Counted from the first letter of the stretch, positions 37,799 through 47,295 are shown. The stretch: DNA of 53,158 nucleotides from Halomicronema sp. CCY15110 (GCF_016888165.1 NZ_JACSWC010000252.1:1-53158), one strand, 5' to 3'. The notes: generated by a model not told the origin, from the sequence alone. Numbers and translations: made by a program.

Positions 37799-38323
37799 AT
37801 GGCAGGGAATCGCCGCAAAAATACGCGCAGCAAAGAGAAAGAGTCTGAATGGCAGGAGCGAGTCGTTCAGATTCGTCGTGTTACCAAAGTTGTGAAGGGC
37901 GGTAAAAAGCTGAGCTTCCGGGCGATTGTCGTCGTTGGTAATGAGCGTGGCCAAGTCGGCGTTGGCGTTGGCAAGGCGGGAGATGTGATTGGAGCCGTCA
38001 AGAAAGGGGTAGCAGATGGTAAAAAGCACCTCGTTGACGTTCCTTTGACTCGTTCTTACTCCTTACCCCAACAAGCGACTGGCTACGGGGGCGGTGCTAA
38101 GGTCTTTATGCGTCCTGCTGCGCCTGGTACAGGGGTAATTGCCGGTGGTGCTGTGCGGACAGTTCTAGAGCTCGCTGGCGTGCGCAACGTTTTGGCAAAA
38201 CAGTTGGGTTCCAACAATCCTCTGAATAACGCTCGGGCTGCCGCCGATGCGCTAGCTTCTTTAAGAACGTTGTCGGAAGTCGCCGAAGAACGCGGCATCC
38301 CCGTTGAGAAGCTCTATGCCTAG
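37799..38323 (+). CDS. rpsE: 30S ribosomal protein S5
   Basis: A 174-residue protein important for decoding fidelity and mRNA unwinding. Landmarks: the S5 N-terminal domain with [20 protein letters not shown] and the C-terminal [19 protein letters not shown]. rpmD (L30), which follows rpsE in Escherichia coli, is absent; rplO comes next, as is normal in cyanobacteria and plastids. Confidence 0.98.
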   Translation: MAGNRRKNTRSKEKESEWQERVVQIRRVTKVVKGGKKLSFRAIVVVGNERGQVGVGVGKAGDVIGAVKKGVADGKKHLVDVPLTRSYSLPQQATGYGGGAKVFMRPAAPGTGVIAGGAVRTVLELAGVRNVLAKQLGSNNPLNNARAAADALASLRTLSEVAEERGIPVEKLYA

Positions 38324-38364
38324 GCTAAGTCACCTTATTGAAATGCTATTGTCAGGAGCCAATC

Positions 38365-38811
38365 ATGCGAATTAATGACGCTCAGCCCCAAGCGGGCTCA
38401 AAAAAGCGAAAGCGGCGCGTTGGGCGAGGAATTTCTGCTGGCCAGGGCGCGAGTTGTGGATTTGGGATGAGAGGCCAAAAGTCTCGTTCTGGTCGCGGCA
38501 CTCGTCCCGGCTTTGAAGGCGGTCAACTACCTCTCTATCGACGTGTGCCTAAGCTAAAGCATTTTCCTGTCGTTAACCGCAAGGTTTTCACCATTGTGAA
38601 TGTTGAGGACTTAGCCTCCTTGGAAGCTAAGTCAGAAGTGACGTTAGAGTCGCTGCTCGAAACCGGGATTTTGACCACCGCTGAAGGGCCACTCAAAGTT
38701 TTGGGAGATGGAGACCTGGATAAGGCGCTTACTGTTAAGGCAGTAGCTTTCACAAAATCAGCGCGTCAGAAAATCGAAGCTGCTGGTGGAACTTGTGAAT
38801 TGCTTTCCTAG
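38365..38811 (+). CDS. rplO: 50S ribosomal protein L15
   Basis: A 148-residue late-assembly protein of the large subunit. Landmarks: the basic Gly-rich N-terminus [20 protein letters not shown] and [20 protein letters not shown]. The ATG at 38,365 is chosen: CAGGAG lies 7 bp upstream and the protein start is conserved; an earlier in-frame start at 38,338 adds nine odd residues. Confidence 0.97.
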   Translation: MRINDAQPQAGSKKRKRRVGRGISAGQGASCGFGMRGQKSRSGRGTRPGFEGGQLPLYRRVPKLKHFPVVNRKVFTIVNVEDLASLEAKSEVTLESLLETGILTTAEGPLKVLGDGDLDKALTVKAVAFTKSARQKIEAAGGTCELLS

Positions 38812-38909
38812 GACTTCCTTGAGTCGCTATGATCGCTACTAAAGCTTGAGTGCGATAGTGCGATCTCCTTTTTTACAGATTTGCTGACGCCGGAGAGGTA
38901 GTTTGAAAT

Positions 38910-40223
38910 ATGGTTGTTAGCCGCGGCAAAACGCCTAGTGCCCAAGAAACCTTTATGCAGATGGCTCAAGCTGCCGGCTTGAGGAGTCGTCTCTTGCTAA
39001 CGTTAGGACTGCTAGTCCTAGTGCGTTTAGGCATTTTCATCCCGGTTCCGGGAATTGACAGAGTGGCGTTTGGAGACGCGATTCAGAGCGGCAGCTTGGG
39101 AGGCTTTGTTGGCTTCATCGACATCTTTGTCGGGGGCGGTTTGTCAGCTCTGGGCATTTTTGCTTTAGGCATCCTGCCTTTTATCAATGCCTCTATCATC
39201 ATGCAGCTACTCACGGCGGCAATTCCACAATTAGAGGATTTGCAGAAGAATGAGGGCGAGGCTGGACGACGTCGTATTTCTCAAATCACGCGCTACGTAG
39301 CTGCGGGCTGGGCAGTTTTACAGAGCACGCTGCTATCGATGTTTTTGTTGGCTCCGTTTGCCGAGCAGCCTGGTTTCCTCTTCATATTTCAAACTGTTGT
39401 TGCCCTCACTACTGGCTCCATGTTTGTGATGTGGGTAGGAGAGCTCATTACTGAACGGGGGCTAGGCAACGGTGCATCACTGCTCATCTTTTTGAACATT
39501 GTTTCGACTCTTCCGCGCTCCCTCAATCAAACTGTTGAGCTTGCTCAAAGTGGCGATCGCAATTTGGTGGGCGGAGTCATCATCCTGCTGCTGGTATTTC
39601 TGGCCATGATTGTAGGAATTGTTTTTGTGCAGGAAGGCACGCGGCGCATTCCAATCATTTCTGCTCGTCGGCAAGTGGGGCGTAAGCTGTATCTGGAGCA
39701 AAGCAATTACTTACCCCTGCGCTTGAATCAGGGTGGGGTGATGCCCATTATTTTTGCGTCGGCGGTCTTGGTGCTACCGTTGTCTTTGACTCAGTACGTT
39801 AGCAATCCGACGTTTGTGAATTTTGTTGGCAATTACTTGAATCCGACTTCGCTACTCTACGTCGGACTCTATCTAATGCTGATTTTGTTTTTCAGCTATT
39901 TCTACGCTTCTTTGGTTGTGAATCCTGAGGACATGTCACGCAATCTGAAGAAGATGGGAGCCAGCATTCCCGGAATTCGTCCCGGTAAGGCGACAACTGA
40001 TTACCTGGGGCGTGTCCTGAATCGGCTGACTTTTTTGGGAGCCATCTTTCTAGGGTTAGTCGCAGTGATTCCGAGTGCGGTTGAGAGTGCTACCCGAGTG
40101 CAAACTTTTCGGGGCTTAGGGGCAACATCTTTGCTGATTTTGGTAGGTGTTGCGATCGATACTGCGAAGCAGATACAGACCTATGTCATCTCTCAGCGCT
40201 ATGAAGGAATGGTGAAGCAATAG
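38910..40223 (+). CDS. secY: preprotein translocase subunit SecY
   Basis: A 437-residue pore of the Sec translocon, with ten predicted transmembrane helices, acting in the plasma and thylakoid membranes. Landmarks: the first helix [20 protein letters not shown], the plug and helix 2 region [20 protein letters not shown], and the cytoplasmic loops with [20 protein letters not shown]. It lies 98 bp after rplO and overlaps adk by one base. Confidence 0.98.
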   Translation: MVVSRGKTPSAQETFMQMAQAAGLRSRLLLTLGLLVLVRLGIFIPVPGIDRVAFGDAIQSGSLGGFVGFIDIFVGGGLSALGIFALGILPFINASIIMQLLTAAIPQLEDLQKNEGEAGRRRISQITRYVAAGWAVLQSTLLSMFLLAPFAEQPGFLFIFQTVVALTTGSMFVMWVGELITERGLGNGASLLIFLNIVSTLPRSLNQTVELAQSGDRNLVGGVIILLLVFLAMIVGIVFVQEGTRRIPIISARRQVGRKLYLEQSNYLPLRLNQGGVMPIIFASAVLVLPLSLTQYVSNPTFVNFVGNYLNPTSLLYVGLYLMLILFFSYFYASLVVNPEDMSRNLKKMGASIPGIRPGKATTDYLGRVLNRLTFLGAIFLGLVAVIPSAVESATRVQTFRGLGATSLLILVGVAIDTAKQIQTYVISQRYEGMVKQ

Positions 40224-40789
40224 TGACTCGACTAATTTTTCTCGGCCCTCCAGGAGCAGGTAAGGGCACTCAGGCTGATAATTTATCTCGCAACTGCGAT
40301 GTGCCCCATATTTCTACTGGAGATATTCTGCGCGCTGCTGTGGCGAATGCGACTGAGTTGGGAAAGAAGGCTCAGTTCTATATGGATGCAGGCGAATTAG
40401 TACCGGATGAGCTCATTCTCAATCTCATTCGAGAGCGTCTAGCTGAAGAGGATGCTCTGGCCGGCTGGATTTTGGATGGCTTTCCTCGCAACGTTGAGCA
40501 GGCGACTTTTCTAGATGAGCTCTTAAAAGAAATTAACCAGCCCTTTGAGTGTGTGGTTAATCTAGAGGTACCTGACGAAGTCATTATTTCTCGGTTGGTG
40601 AATCGAGGTAAAGAAGAGGGCCGTTCTGACGATACTGAATCTACGATTCGTCATCGATTAGAGGTCTATCGCGAAAGAACAGAACCTTTGATTGATTTTT
40701 ATCGCAGCCGGCAACAGTTAGTATCGATAGATGGGAACCAGCCGATTGAAGATGTCAATGAGGACTTAGCCAAAGTTGTCCAGGTTTAA
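40223..40789 (+). CDS. adk: adenylate kinase
   Basis: A 188-residue enzyme interconverting ATP, AMP and ADP. The P-loop is [12 protein letters not shown] (about 5-16), the AMP-binding region [12 protein letters not shown], and the DGFPRN motif is present. The LID is the short form without zinc cysteines, which explains the length below the ~215 residues of long forms. It starts with GTG sharing the last base of the secY stop, so translation is coupled. Confidence 0.98.
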   Translation: MTRLIFLGPPGAGKGTQADNLSRNCDVPHISTGDILRAAVANATELGKKAQFYMDAGELVPDELILNLIRERLAEEDALAGWILDGFPRNVEQATFLDELLKEINQPFECVVNLEVPDEVIISRLVNRGKEEGRSDDTESTIRHRLEVYRERTEPLIDFYRSRQQLVSIDGNQPIEDVNEDLAKVVQV

Positions 40790-40896
40790 GACCTTGATCA
40801 TTAAGCCTGAGGCTGAGTTTGTTAATCTAGTTATGCTCTTTTGCCCGTGGCCTGATTCAGGCGTTGAGGCAATTTTATTTTTTAGGAGGTAAGCGT

Positions 40897-41121
40897 TTGT
40901 CTAAGCAAGATTTGATCGAAATGGAAGGCACCGTTACGGAGTCTTTGCCCAATGCAATGTTTCGTGTTGATTTAGACAACGGATTCAATGTGCTGGCACA
41001 TATTTCCGGAAAAATTCGCCGTAACTACATCAAGATCTTGCCAGGCGATCGCGTGAAGGTAGAACTGACTCCCTATGATTTGAGTAAGGGACGAATCACT
41101 TATCGCCTACGCAAGAAATAG
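40897..41121 (+). CDS. infA: translation initiation factor IF-1, TTG start
   Basis: A 74-residue OB-fold factor that binds the ribosomal A site at initiation. The sequence [20 protein letters not shown] is the family N-terminus, so the start must be the TTG at 40,897; it has a near-perfect TTAGGAGG ribosome-binding site (40,882-40,889) with 7-nt spacing. Starts further upstream would add 11 residues encoded by the leader. In other cyanobacteria rpmJ, rpsM, rpsK, rpoA and rplQ follow; here a convergent gene ends 21 bp after infA. Confidence 0.97.
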   Translation: MSKQDLIEMEGTVTESLPNAMFRVDLDNGFNVLAHISGKIRRNYIKILPGDRVKVELTPYDLSKGRITYRLRKK

Positions 41122-41142
41122 ATTTTACTTTTACGCAGGATT

Positions 41143-42192
41143 CTAATTGTTGAGGATCGCGTCTAGCAGCGGCTCAGCCCCAAAACGGATGACATCAGTC
41201 GCTAGTAATCCAGTTTCTTGGGTGGCTGCAGCGATCGCGTCCTTGGCTAAAGTCTCGTCAAAACCGTAGGTGTTCAGTGCAATGCCTACGGTTTTTGCTG
41301 GCGTGAAACAGTTGCCAGCAGCAGCGATCACTTCATAAATACGAATCGCCTCTGACAGCGACGGCGTGGGAATTGTTGGATGGTTGCGAATATGGGTCTG
41401 CCCCAAGCGATGAACCAAAATCAGGTGAGTCGGCTGGCTCCCGCGCATTAGCGGCAGGGTGGCGGTCGAGCCGGGATGAAAGATCGAGCCTTGTCCTTCG
41501 ATGAACAGGATGTCGTGGTCAGGGCCATACTTCATGACTTGCTGCTCCACGGCACCAGCAGCAAAGTCCACACGAATGGTATCTAGCGGGATGCCATCAT
41601 CGCCCAGCATCATGTTGGTTTGCCCAGTGGCAATCACTTTAGAACGGATCCCACGTTGCTGGGCTAATTTGTGCAATTCAAGATTAGTCGACATTTTGCC
41701 AATCGCCATATCTGTGCCCACTGGCAAGACCCGACGGCAACTCAACGATTTGGCTGCAGCGCTGGCAATGCCAAGGCCTTGAGGTTCCTGTCGGACATCC
41801 CAAATCCACTGAGATGACTGAACATGAGGAGTGAGTTGAGGATCAGTCGCCATCGGTGTGTGCAGCCCGTTGACTACATTGAGGCCCGCTTTGACTGCGG
41901 CTTTAACTTCCTCGTACCATGGTTCCGGTAAGGCTCCCCCGGAAGGAGCGATACCGATCATCAGCACTGAGGGCTGCAAGGCCAATGCAGCTTGAACAGA
42001 CTCGACAATCGGGACATCGCGATCAATGCCCGTCACCGCTTTCAGATCTTTGCCAGCTTGCTGTTCATCCACCACAGCGACAATGTTCAGCGGGCTATAG
42101 CGCAGAATGGATAAGCCCGTTTTGCCACCGGGATTATCCGTCCCCTCATGCATGAGCAAGGCGATGCGCTGGTCAGCGGTCAGGTAGTTCAT
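41143..42192 (-). CDS. DUF1611 protein, DgcN-like (D-glutamate N-acetyltransferase)
   Basis: A 349-residue protein of the DUF1611 family. It has an N-terminal Rossmann-like domain (PLNIVAVVDEQQAGKDL) and a C-terminal P-loop NTPase-like domain with the loop GTDMAIGKMST (residues 159-169). A member of this family, DgcN, was described as a D-glutamate N-acetyltransferase acting with the racemase DgcA. The same partnership is seen here: the upstream gene encodes an enolase-superfamily epimerase and the two overlap by 20 nt. The assignment to D-glutamate is by analogy; an older annotation of this family is simply unknown function. It is the last gene of a three-gene operon with the VWA gene. Confidence 0.82.
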   Translation of the reverse strand: MNYLTADQRIALLMHEGTDNPGGKTGLSILRYSPLNIVAVVDEQQAGKDLKAVTGIDRDVPIVESVQAALALQPSVLMIGIAPSGGALPEPWYEEVKAAVKAGLNVVNGLHTPMATDPQLTPHVQSSQWIWDVRQEPQGLGIASAAAKSLSCRRVLPVGTDMAIGKMSTNLELHKLAQQRGIRSKVIATGQTNMMLGDDGIPLDTIRVDFAAGAVEQQVMKYGPDHDILFIEGQGSIFHPGSTATLPLMRGSQPTHLILVHRLGQTHIRNHPTIPTPSLSEAIRIYEVIAAAGNCFTPAKTVGIALNTYGFDETLAKDAIAAATQETGLLATDVIRFGAEPLLDAILNN

Positions 42193-43228
42193 GGTGGGTC
42201 AATCCTAAACCGGGAGAATCATTGGGCAGTAAACGACCGGCCTGCATTGTAGCGCCCTGAAATGGATCGTCGGTCAGGTTCAGATGACTATCCAAATCTA
42301 GATGGTCGGCCAATGGCGCGAGGTGGGCTAAGGCGGTGTTCGAAATTGCGCTATCCGAGTAGCAGCCAAACATGACGTCTAAACCACAGGCGCGAGCTGT
42401 GTGAATCATCCGGCGGGCTTCGGTCAGCCCCCCAGCTTTCATTAGCTTGATATTGATGCCGTGAACCTGGCCTGCTAAACGCGCCACATCTTGGGCATTG
42501 AAGCAGCTTTCATCAACGAAAATGGGCAGGGGCGATCGCTCCGACAATGTCTGTAGCTGACGATCCAGCGTCACGGGGAGCGGTTGTTCCAAATAGGTGA
42601 CGCCCCTTTCAGCGAGCCAATCGGCCATCGCGATCGCCGTCTCTAAATCCCACCCGCCGTTGGCGTCAATGCTGATTTTTGTGCCGGGGGAAATTTCTCC
42701 CAACAGAGCGGTCATCATCGCTTGATCAGCCTGCATGCCAGCAGGACTGCCCAGCTTGATTTTGACGGATCGCAAATCCGGCACCTGAGTTTGCCATAGC
42801 TCTAGTCGGTGGACAGCTTTTTCTGGCGCATTAATACCCACTGTGACGGCAGTTGGGCCAATGCGGCTCTTGTCTAAGCCCCAAAGTTGCCACAGCGGGA
42901 GCTTGGCATACTGGCCCAACCAATCGTGTAAGGCGACATCGATCGCGGCCCTGGCTGCTGAGCTGAGTTGTGCCAATCGAGGTGCTAGACGTTGCCGTTC
43001 CAGCGGATGAAAGTCGGCGACTTCACTGGCTAGAACCGTGAGTTCTGTCGTTAATTGCTCGGTGGTTTGCGTTGGGGTGCCGAGGGAAAAAGCCGTCGCT
43101 TCGCCCCAGCCTTCAATGCCCTCTGCCTGTACCCGAACCCATAGATTGGTTGACTGGGCAGCGGTGCCCCGACTAATGGTGAGGGCAACGCGCTTATGCA
43201 CAGTGAAGGGGGTGACCGAAATCTGCAT
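42173..43228 (-). CDS. dipeptide epimerase / DgcA-like racemase, enolase superfamily
   Basis: A 351-residue enzyme of the enolase superfamily, muconate lactonising subgroup. The acid-base lysines are in VKIKLG (K156, K158) and NIKLMKAGG (K261/K264). The Mg2+ ligands are D188 (SIDANGGW), E214 (LEQPLP) and D239 (FVDESC). These features fit L-Ala-D/L-Glu dipeptide epimerases, which recycle cell-wall peptide, and the N-acetyl-D-glutamate racemase DgcA. The overlap with a DUF1611 (DgcN-like) gene favours the latter. ATG at 43,228, six bp after the VWA gene. Confidence 0.88.
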   Translation of the reverse strand: MQISVTPFTVHKRVALTISRGTAAQSTNLWVRVQAEGIEGWGEATAFSLGTPTQTTEQLTTELTVLASEVADFHPLERQRLAPRLAQLSSAARAAIDVALHDWLGQYAKLPLWQLWGLDKSRIGPTAVTVGINAPEKAVHRLELWQTQVPDLRSVKIKLGSPAGMQADQAMMTALLGEISPGTKISIDANGGWDLETAIAMADWLAERGVTYLEQPLPVTLDRQLQTLSERSPLPIFVDESCFNAQDVARLAGQVHGINIKLMKAGGLTEARRMIHTARACGLDVMFGCYSDSAISNTALAHLAPLADHLDLDSHLNLTDDPFQGATMQAGRLLPNDSPGLGLTHHELPDR

Positions 43229-43234
43229 GAGCGC

Positions 43235-44473
43235 CTACTGTAAGCGAGTTTTGGACACAATGCGGGTGCGTTTGCGATCGCGCTCCGACAAGTCTTTGCC
43301 CGATTGCAGCTGAGTTGCATTTTGTTGCAGCACAGTAGCGGCCCCCTGATCACCCATTTGCAGCGCCGTTTTGGCCGCCGATTGTAAGAGGGTAGCCGCG
43401 CCCTGGCGATCGCCCTGGGCCAACTTTTGCTCTGCGATTTGGGTTTGGCGATACTTCGCTAAGGTCAGCACATGCTTTTGCACCTGAGGATCGGGAGTGG
43501 CTTGATAAGCACTCTGTACCGTCGCACTGACAGTGACTGAGTCTGACTGCAAGCCCGTTTGGTTGACCGCTGGGGCATCGTAGCGCAGATATGCCTTAGC
43601 AATGGGACAAGTCCCTTCGCCCTGCGCCCCAATGTAGAGATTCGTTAGCACCACCCGGGGCGTGTCCGATAGCAAATCCCCCAGCCGCATCACCACTTCG
43701 TTGCCAGACTGTTCAAACGGCAGCTCAACTGTCTCGGGGGCGACTTGAGCAATGGGCTTGAGTTCTGCAAGACGCACACCTGGCAACAGTTCTAAATGCA
43801 GAAAGGCATTGGTGAAAAACACCGATTGCGCCCGAGTCAGAAGCCGACTAAATTCATCGACCGCTTTATCCGGCGCTTCGATGTACGACAGCGTCCCGCC
43901 CCCCGCATCCGCAATTTGTTCCAGCACGTCCTGGTTCCAGTGATCGCCAAATCCTAGGGCATTCATCGTGAGGGTATAGTCTGCCGCGACTTGCGCTAAC
44001 TTGAGACAGCGCTCGTTGGAGCCATGTTCATTTTCGCCATCGGTGAGCAGCAACATCTGCGAGACTTTTCCGTCCCGGCCAGGGGCCGCTGTTTCAATAC
44101 CGAGCTTCATCCCTTCATCGATCGCGGTGCCACCACTCGGTTTCAGAGCATTGATTTTACGCTTGATGGTGTCGCGATCGCTGACCGATTGCAGCGGCAA
44201 CAATACTTTGGCCCGGTGATCAAACACCACAATCGAAAGAGAATCTTGCTCCGAGAGCTGATCTACCAAGCGGCCCGCCGCTTCTTTGACCGTGGTCAGC
44301 GGCGGGCCATTCATTGAGCCGCTATGGTCAAGTACGAGTCCCAAGTTCAGCGGAGCGTGCCCAGCCCCCGCTCCTTCAGTAACTTGCACCGAAATCGCTA
44401 ACTGACGCTGGCTCGCCGTTTGTTGACTATCCAAAAATGGATCACTCAGGGCACAGTGCAGAGCGACGCTCAT
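43235..44473 (-). CDS. von Willebrand factor A domain protein
   Basis: A 412-residue protein. The VWA domain spans about residues 40-215 with an intact metal-ion-dependent adhesion site: DHSGSMN (DxSxS), a conserved Thr in GGTAIDEG and the Asp of LLTDGENEHG. C-terminal to it is a beta-rich region, then a helical tail (about 340-412). No signal peptide is seen, so it is probably cytoplasmic, where VWA proteins often work as adaptors for AAA+ ATPases or in signalling. GGAGAA upstream supports the ATG at 44,473 rather than a TTG at 44,488. It heads the operon with the epimerase and DUF1611 genes; the connection in function is unclear. Confidence 0.9.
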   Translation of the reverse strand: MSVALHCALSDPFLDSQQTASQRQLAISVQVTEGAGAGHAPLNLGLVLDHSGSMNGPPLTTVKEAAGRLVDQLSEQDSLSIVVFDHRAKVLLPLQSVSDRDTIKRKINALKPSGGTAIDEGMKLGIETAAPGRDGKVSQMLLLTDGENEHGSNERCLKLAQVAADYTLTMNALGFGDHWNQDVLEQIADAGGGTLSYIEAPDKAVDEFSRLLTRAQSVFFTNAFLHLELLPGVRLAELKPIAQVAPETVELPFEQSGNEVVMRLGDLLSDTPRVVLTNLYIGAQGEGTCPIAKAYLRYDAPAVNQTGLQSDSVTVSATVQSAYQATPDPQVQKHVLTLAKYRQTQIAEQKLAQGDRQGAATLLQSAAKTALQMGDQGAATVLQQNATQLQSGKDLSERDRKRTRIVSKTRLQ

Positions 44474-44593
44474 ACAGTAGTTCTCCAAAACAACTAATCG
44501 CAGAATGAAGTAGGGATATCTCGCCCGCTGACAGCTTCCTCACACACGTTACTATGTTAAGAACTGGGAAGCCTAAGTTATTACATTCCGTTT

Positions 44594-45289
44594 ATGAGCT
44601 CAACAATTCGTGCAGTACAAGCCCCCTATGGCGGCGGCGGTGGTGCCTACTATCGGACCCCCCCACCCGACTTACCCTCTTTGCTCCTCAAAGAGCGCAT
44701 TATTTACTTGGGGCTACCCTTGGTTTCGGCGGACGAATACAAGCGGCAATTGGGCGTTGACGTCACCAAATTAATTATTGCGCAGCTTTTGTTTTTGCAG
44801 TTCGACGATCCCGATAAGCCAATTTACTTCTACATTAATTCCACCGGCACCTCTTGGTACACCGGTGACGCGATCGGGCAAGACACCGAGGCTTTCGCGA
44901 TTTGTGACACGATTGGCTACATCAAGCCGCCCGTTCACACGATTTGCATTGGTCAAGCCATGGGCACTGCGGCCATGATTCTTTCCGCCGGAACCAAAGG
45001 CTACCGAGCCAGTCTGCCCAACGCCACCATTGTGCTGAACCAACCGCGCATTGGGATGGGGCGCGGACAAGCCACTGACATCCAGATTCGCGCTAAGGAA
45101 GTGTTAGATAACAAAGCTGCAATGCTGGATATTCTGTCTCGCAATACGGGGCAAGCAGCCGAAAAGATTGCGAGTGACACCGATCGCACCTTCTACCTCA
45201 CTCCCGAGCAAGCTAAGGAGTACGGTTTGATCGATCGCGTCTTGGAGAGTACCAAAGACCTGCCCAAACAAATGCCGGCAATGGCTTAG
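44594..45289 (+). CDS. clpR: ClpR, non-catalytic Clp protease subunit
   Basis: A 231-residue ClpP paralogue that assembles into the mixed ClpP3/R core ring of cyanobacteria. The triad is wholly absent: aligned with ClpP, Ser is G124 (CIGQAMGTAAM), His is N149 (LPNATIVLNQP) and Asp is T199 (DTDRTFYLT). The N-terminus PPPDLPSLLLKERIIYLG and the insert around NSTGTSWYTGDAIGQDTEAF are hallmarks of ClpR. It begins a tandem of three clp genes; the next starts 8 nt after its stop. Confidence 0.94.
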   Translation: MSSTIRAVQAPYGGGGGAYYRTPPPDLPSLLLKERIIYLGLPLVSADEYKRQLGVDVTKLIIAQLLFLQFDDPDKPIYFYINSTGTSWYTGDAIGQDTEAFAICDTIGYIKPPVHTICIGQAMGTAAMILSAGTKGYRASLPNATIVLNQPRIGMGRGQATDIQIRAKEVLDNKAAMLDILSRNTGQAAEKIASDTDRTFYLTPEQAKEYGLIDRVLESTKDLPKQMPAMA

Positions 45290-45297
45290 GATGCGCT

Positions 45298-45933
45298 ATG
45301 TCTGTTGATGGAATTTTACGCGTTCCCTATCAGGTGCCGGGAAGCCAAAATTGGCAATGGATCAATATCTACACCCGCCTGAGTCAAGAGCGCATTATTT
45401 TTCTCAATCAGCCGGTCTCGATGGGGTTGGCAAATTCAGTAATTTCGGCCCTGCTGTACCTCGACTCTGAGGATCAAGGTAAGCCGATTAATCTGTATAT
45501 CAATTCCATGGGGGATCCGGTCACGGCTGGCATGGCTGATGCGTTTTCAGGCATGGCCGGAGTGACGGCAACGCTCGCCATTTTGGACACCATGCAACAC
45601 ATTAAGTCGGAAATTACGACGATTTGCATGGGCCAATGTTTTGGGGTTGCTACGGTCTTGTTGTCAGCGGGTACGCCCGGTAAGCGCGTGAGTTTGCCTC
45701 ACTCCATGATTACCCTGGCGCAGCCCAAGGTGGCGACCCAAGGCCAGGCGACCGATATTCAAATCAATGCGGGCGAGGTGATTGCCAAGCGTCAACTCAT
45801 GATGGAGGTGTTGTCTCGCAACACCGGGCAATCATTAGAAAAGCTGACCCAAGATATGGATCGGACGTTTTACCTCACCCCTCAGGAAGCGGTGGAGTAC
45901 GGCATTATTGACCGGGTATTGGGCGATGCCTAG
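45298..45933 (+). CDS. second triad-less ClpP paralogue
   Basis: A 211-residue ClpP-fold protein between clpR and clpP. It too has lost all three catalytic residues: Ser position is G116 (CMGQCFGVATV), His is A141 (LPHSMITLAQP), Asp is T190 (DMDRTFYLT). An insertion of about 13 residues (DAFSGMAGVTATL) sits before the DTMQHIKSE helix. The N-terminus (VPYQVPGSQNWQWINIYTRL) is closer to ClpP3 than to ClpR, while the DRTFYLTP motif is shared with ClpR. It therefore looks like a further pseudo-subunit of the ClpP3/R ring. I know of only one ClpR in the model strains Synechocystis and Synechococcus, so this gene is unusual. Confidence 0.88.
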   Translation: MSVDGILRVPYQVPGSQNWQWINIYTRLSQERIIFLNQPVSMGLANSVISALLYLDSEDQGKPINLYINSMGDPVTAGMADAFSGMAGVTATLAILDTMQHIKSEITTICMGQCFGVATVLLSAGTPGKRVSLPHSMITLAQPKVATQGQATDIQINAGEVIAKRQLMMEVLSRNTGQSLEKLTQDMDRTFYLTPQEAVEYGIIDRVLGDA

Positions 45934-46002
45934 ACTCGGTCGCAGCCTGCCCTAACGACTATTTTTGTTCATTCACGTCAACTGTTTTAGGAGAATTTGA
46001 TT

Positions 46003-46623
46003 ATGCCCATTGGTGTCCCCAGCGTGGCTTACCGTATGCCCGGAAGTCCCTATGAGCAATGGATTAACATTTACGAGCGACTGTTTCGGGAGCGCATTAT
46101 CTTTTTGTCGGAAGAGGTGAACGACAACATCGCGAATGCGATCGTTGCCTATTTGCTCTATCTCGACTCTGACGACAACAGCAAGCCGATTTACCTTTAT
46201 ATCAACTCCCCTGGTGGCTCAGTGACGGCGGGCATGGCGATCTATGACACCATGCAGCACATCAAATCAGAAGTCATTACCATTTGTGTTGGCCTCGCGG
46301 CTTCGATGGGGGCTTTCTTGCTGGCGGCAGGAGCCCCCGGCAAGCGGCTGGCCCTACCTCACGCTCGGATCATGATTCACCAGCCGTTGGGCGGCGCGCG
46401 CGGTCAGGCTACTGATATCGAAATTGAAGCGAAGGAAGTGGTGCGGATTAAGCACACGCTGAATGAAATGCTTGCCAAGCATACTGGCAGGACTTTGGAA
46501 GAAATTGAGCGGGATACTGACCGCGACAACTTTATGTCGGCGCAGGCCGCTATGGAATATGGCTTGATTGACCGCGTGATTGAAGAACGAACGCAGGAAG
46601 CGATCGCTGCTGCCGCTGTTTAG
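46003..46623 (+). CDS. clpP: ATP-dependent Clp protease catalytic subunit, ClpP3-like
   Basis: A 206-residue serine protease subunit with the full triad Ser101 (GLAASMGAF), His126 ([10 protein letters not shown]) and Asp175 (DTDRDNF). The N-terminus [20 protein letters not shown] is typical of cyanobacterial ClpP3, which forms mixed heptamers with ClpR and works with ClpC. The ATG at 46,003 has AGGAG 9 bp upstream; a TTG two codons earlier is less likely. It is the only catalytically competent member of the tandem. Confidence 0.95.
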   Translation: MPIGVPSVAYRMPGSPYEQWINIYERLFRERIIFLSEEVNDNIANAIVAYLLYLDSDDNSKPIYLYINSPGGSVTAGMAIYDTMQHIKSEVITICVGLAASMGAFLLAAGAPGKRLALPHARIMIHQPLGGARGQATDIEIEAKEVVRIKHTLNEMLAKHTGRTLEEIERDTDRDNFMSAQAAMEYGLIDRVIEERTQEAIAAAAV

Positions 46624-46926
46624 TACGAGTACGGCACGGTAACCGGGGATGCATAATTTTGGGGCATGGGTTGGGGCGATCGCTCCAACCCCAAGCGTTG
46701 GGTTGACTACCCCCATGGGTCGTCCCATGCATCGCTGAAATGCATGGGGCTGTGTCATCGGATTGGGCCAGCAACGTCGTGTCGTTGAAATCTGCCTAAG
46801 GCGTTGCTCCATAAGATCGGCTACAGCCTTCGCCACACAATTGTGTATGGACCATTTAATGCTTCCGAAAGAATCCGATACACTATGGCTAAATATCCAA
46901 TTATTTTCTCTTATAACAGATTCACA
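46624..46926. other. intergenic region with two inverted repeats
   Basis: About 300 bp between clpP and clpS. A near-perfect 22-bp palindrome built on a HIP1 core (46,669-46,690, outer arms GGTTGG and CCAACC) and a 9-bp perfect stem (46,724-46,732 with 46,740-46,748, 7-nt loop) lie here. They may end the clp transcript. The AT-rich segment from about 46,850 could contain the clpS promoter. Confidence 0.5.
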
Positions 46927-47250
46927 ATGACAGTCTCCTCTTCAGTGATTATCGGCGCGGCATCATCTCCGGCGGTAGCCCCTGCAAAGACTCGTCAGGT
47001 CGTGCGCCAGCCGTACCCCAATTACAAAATCATTGTGCTGAATGACGACTTCAATACCTTTCAGCATGTTGTCGAATGCTTGACCAAATACATTCCAGGC
47101 ATGAATAGCGATCAGGCTTGGGACTTGGCGAACAAAATTCATCATGAAGGTCAGGCTATTGTCTGGGTTGGGCCGCTAGAACAGGCTGAGCTATATCACA
47201 GTCAGTTGAGTCGAGCGGGACTGACGATGGCCCCATTAGAGCAAGCCTAA
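46927..47250 (+). CDS. clpS: Clp protease adaptor ClpS
   Basis: A 107-residue adaptor that delivers N-degron substrates to ClpC. The core is YPNYKIIVLNDDFNTFQHVV, with the NDDFNT motif typical of ClpS, then WDLANKIHHEGQAIVWVGPL. The start at 46,927 (MTVSSSVIIG) is chosen by similarity; an in-frame ATG at 46,885 exists and neither has a clear ribosome-binding site. It lies directly after three clp genes, consistent with joint function. Confidence 0.93.
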   Translation: MTVSSSVIIGAASSPAVAPAKTRQVVRQPYPNYKIIVLNDDFNTFQHVVECLTKYIPGMNSDQAWDLANKIHHEGQAIVWVGPLEQAELYHSQLSRAGLTMAPLEQA

Positions 47251-47295
47251 GTCGCCGCTGCCTTAACCGATATTGCCGACTTCATTAATTGCGAC

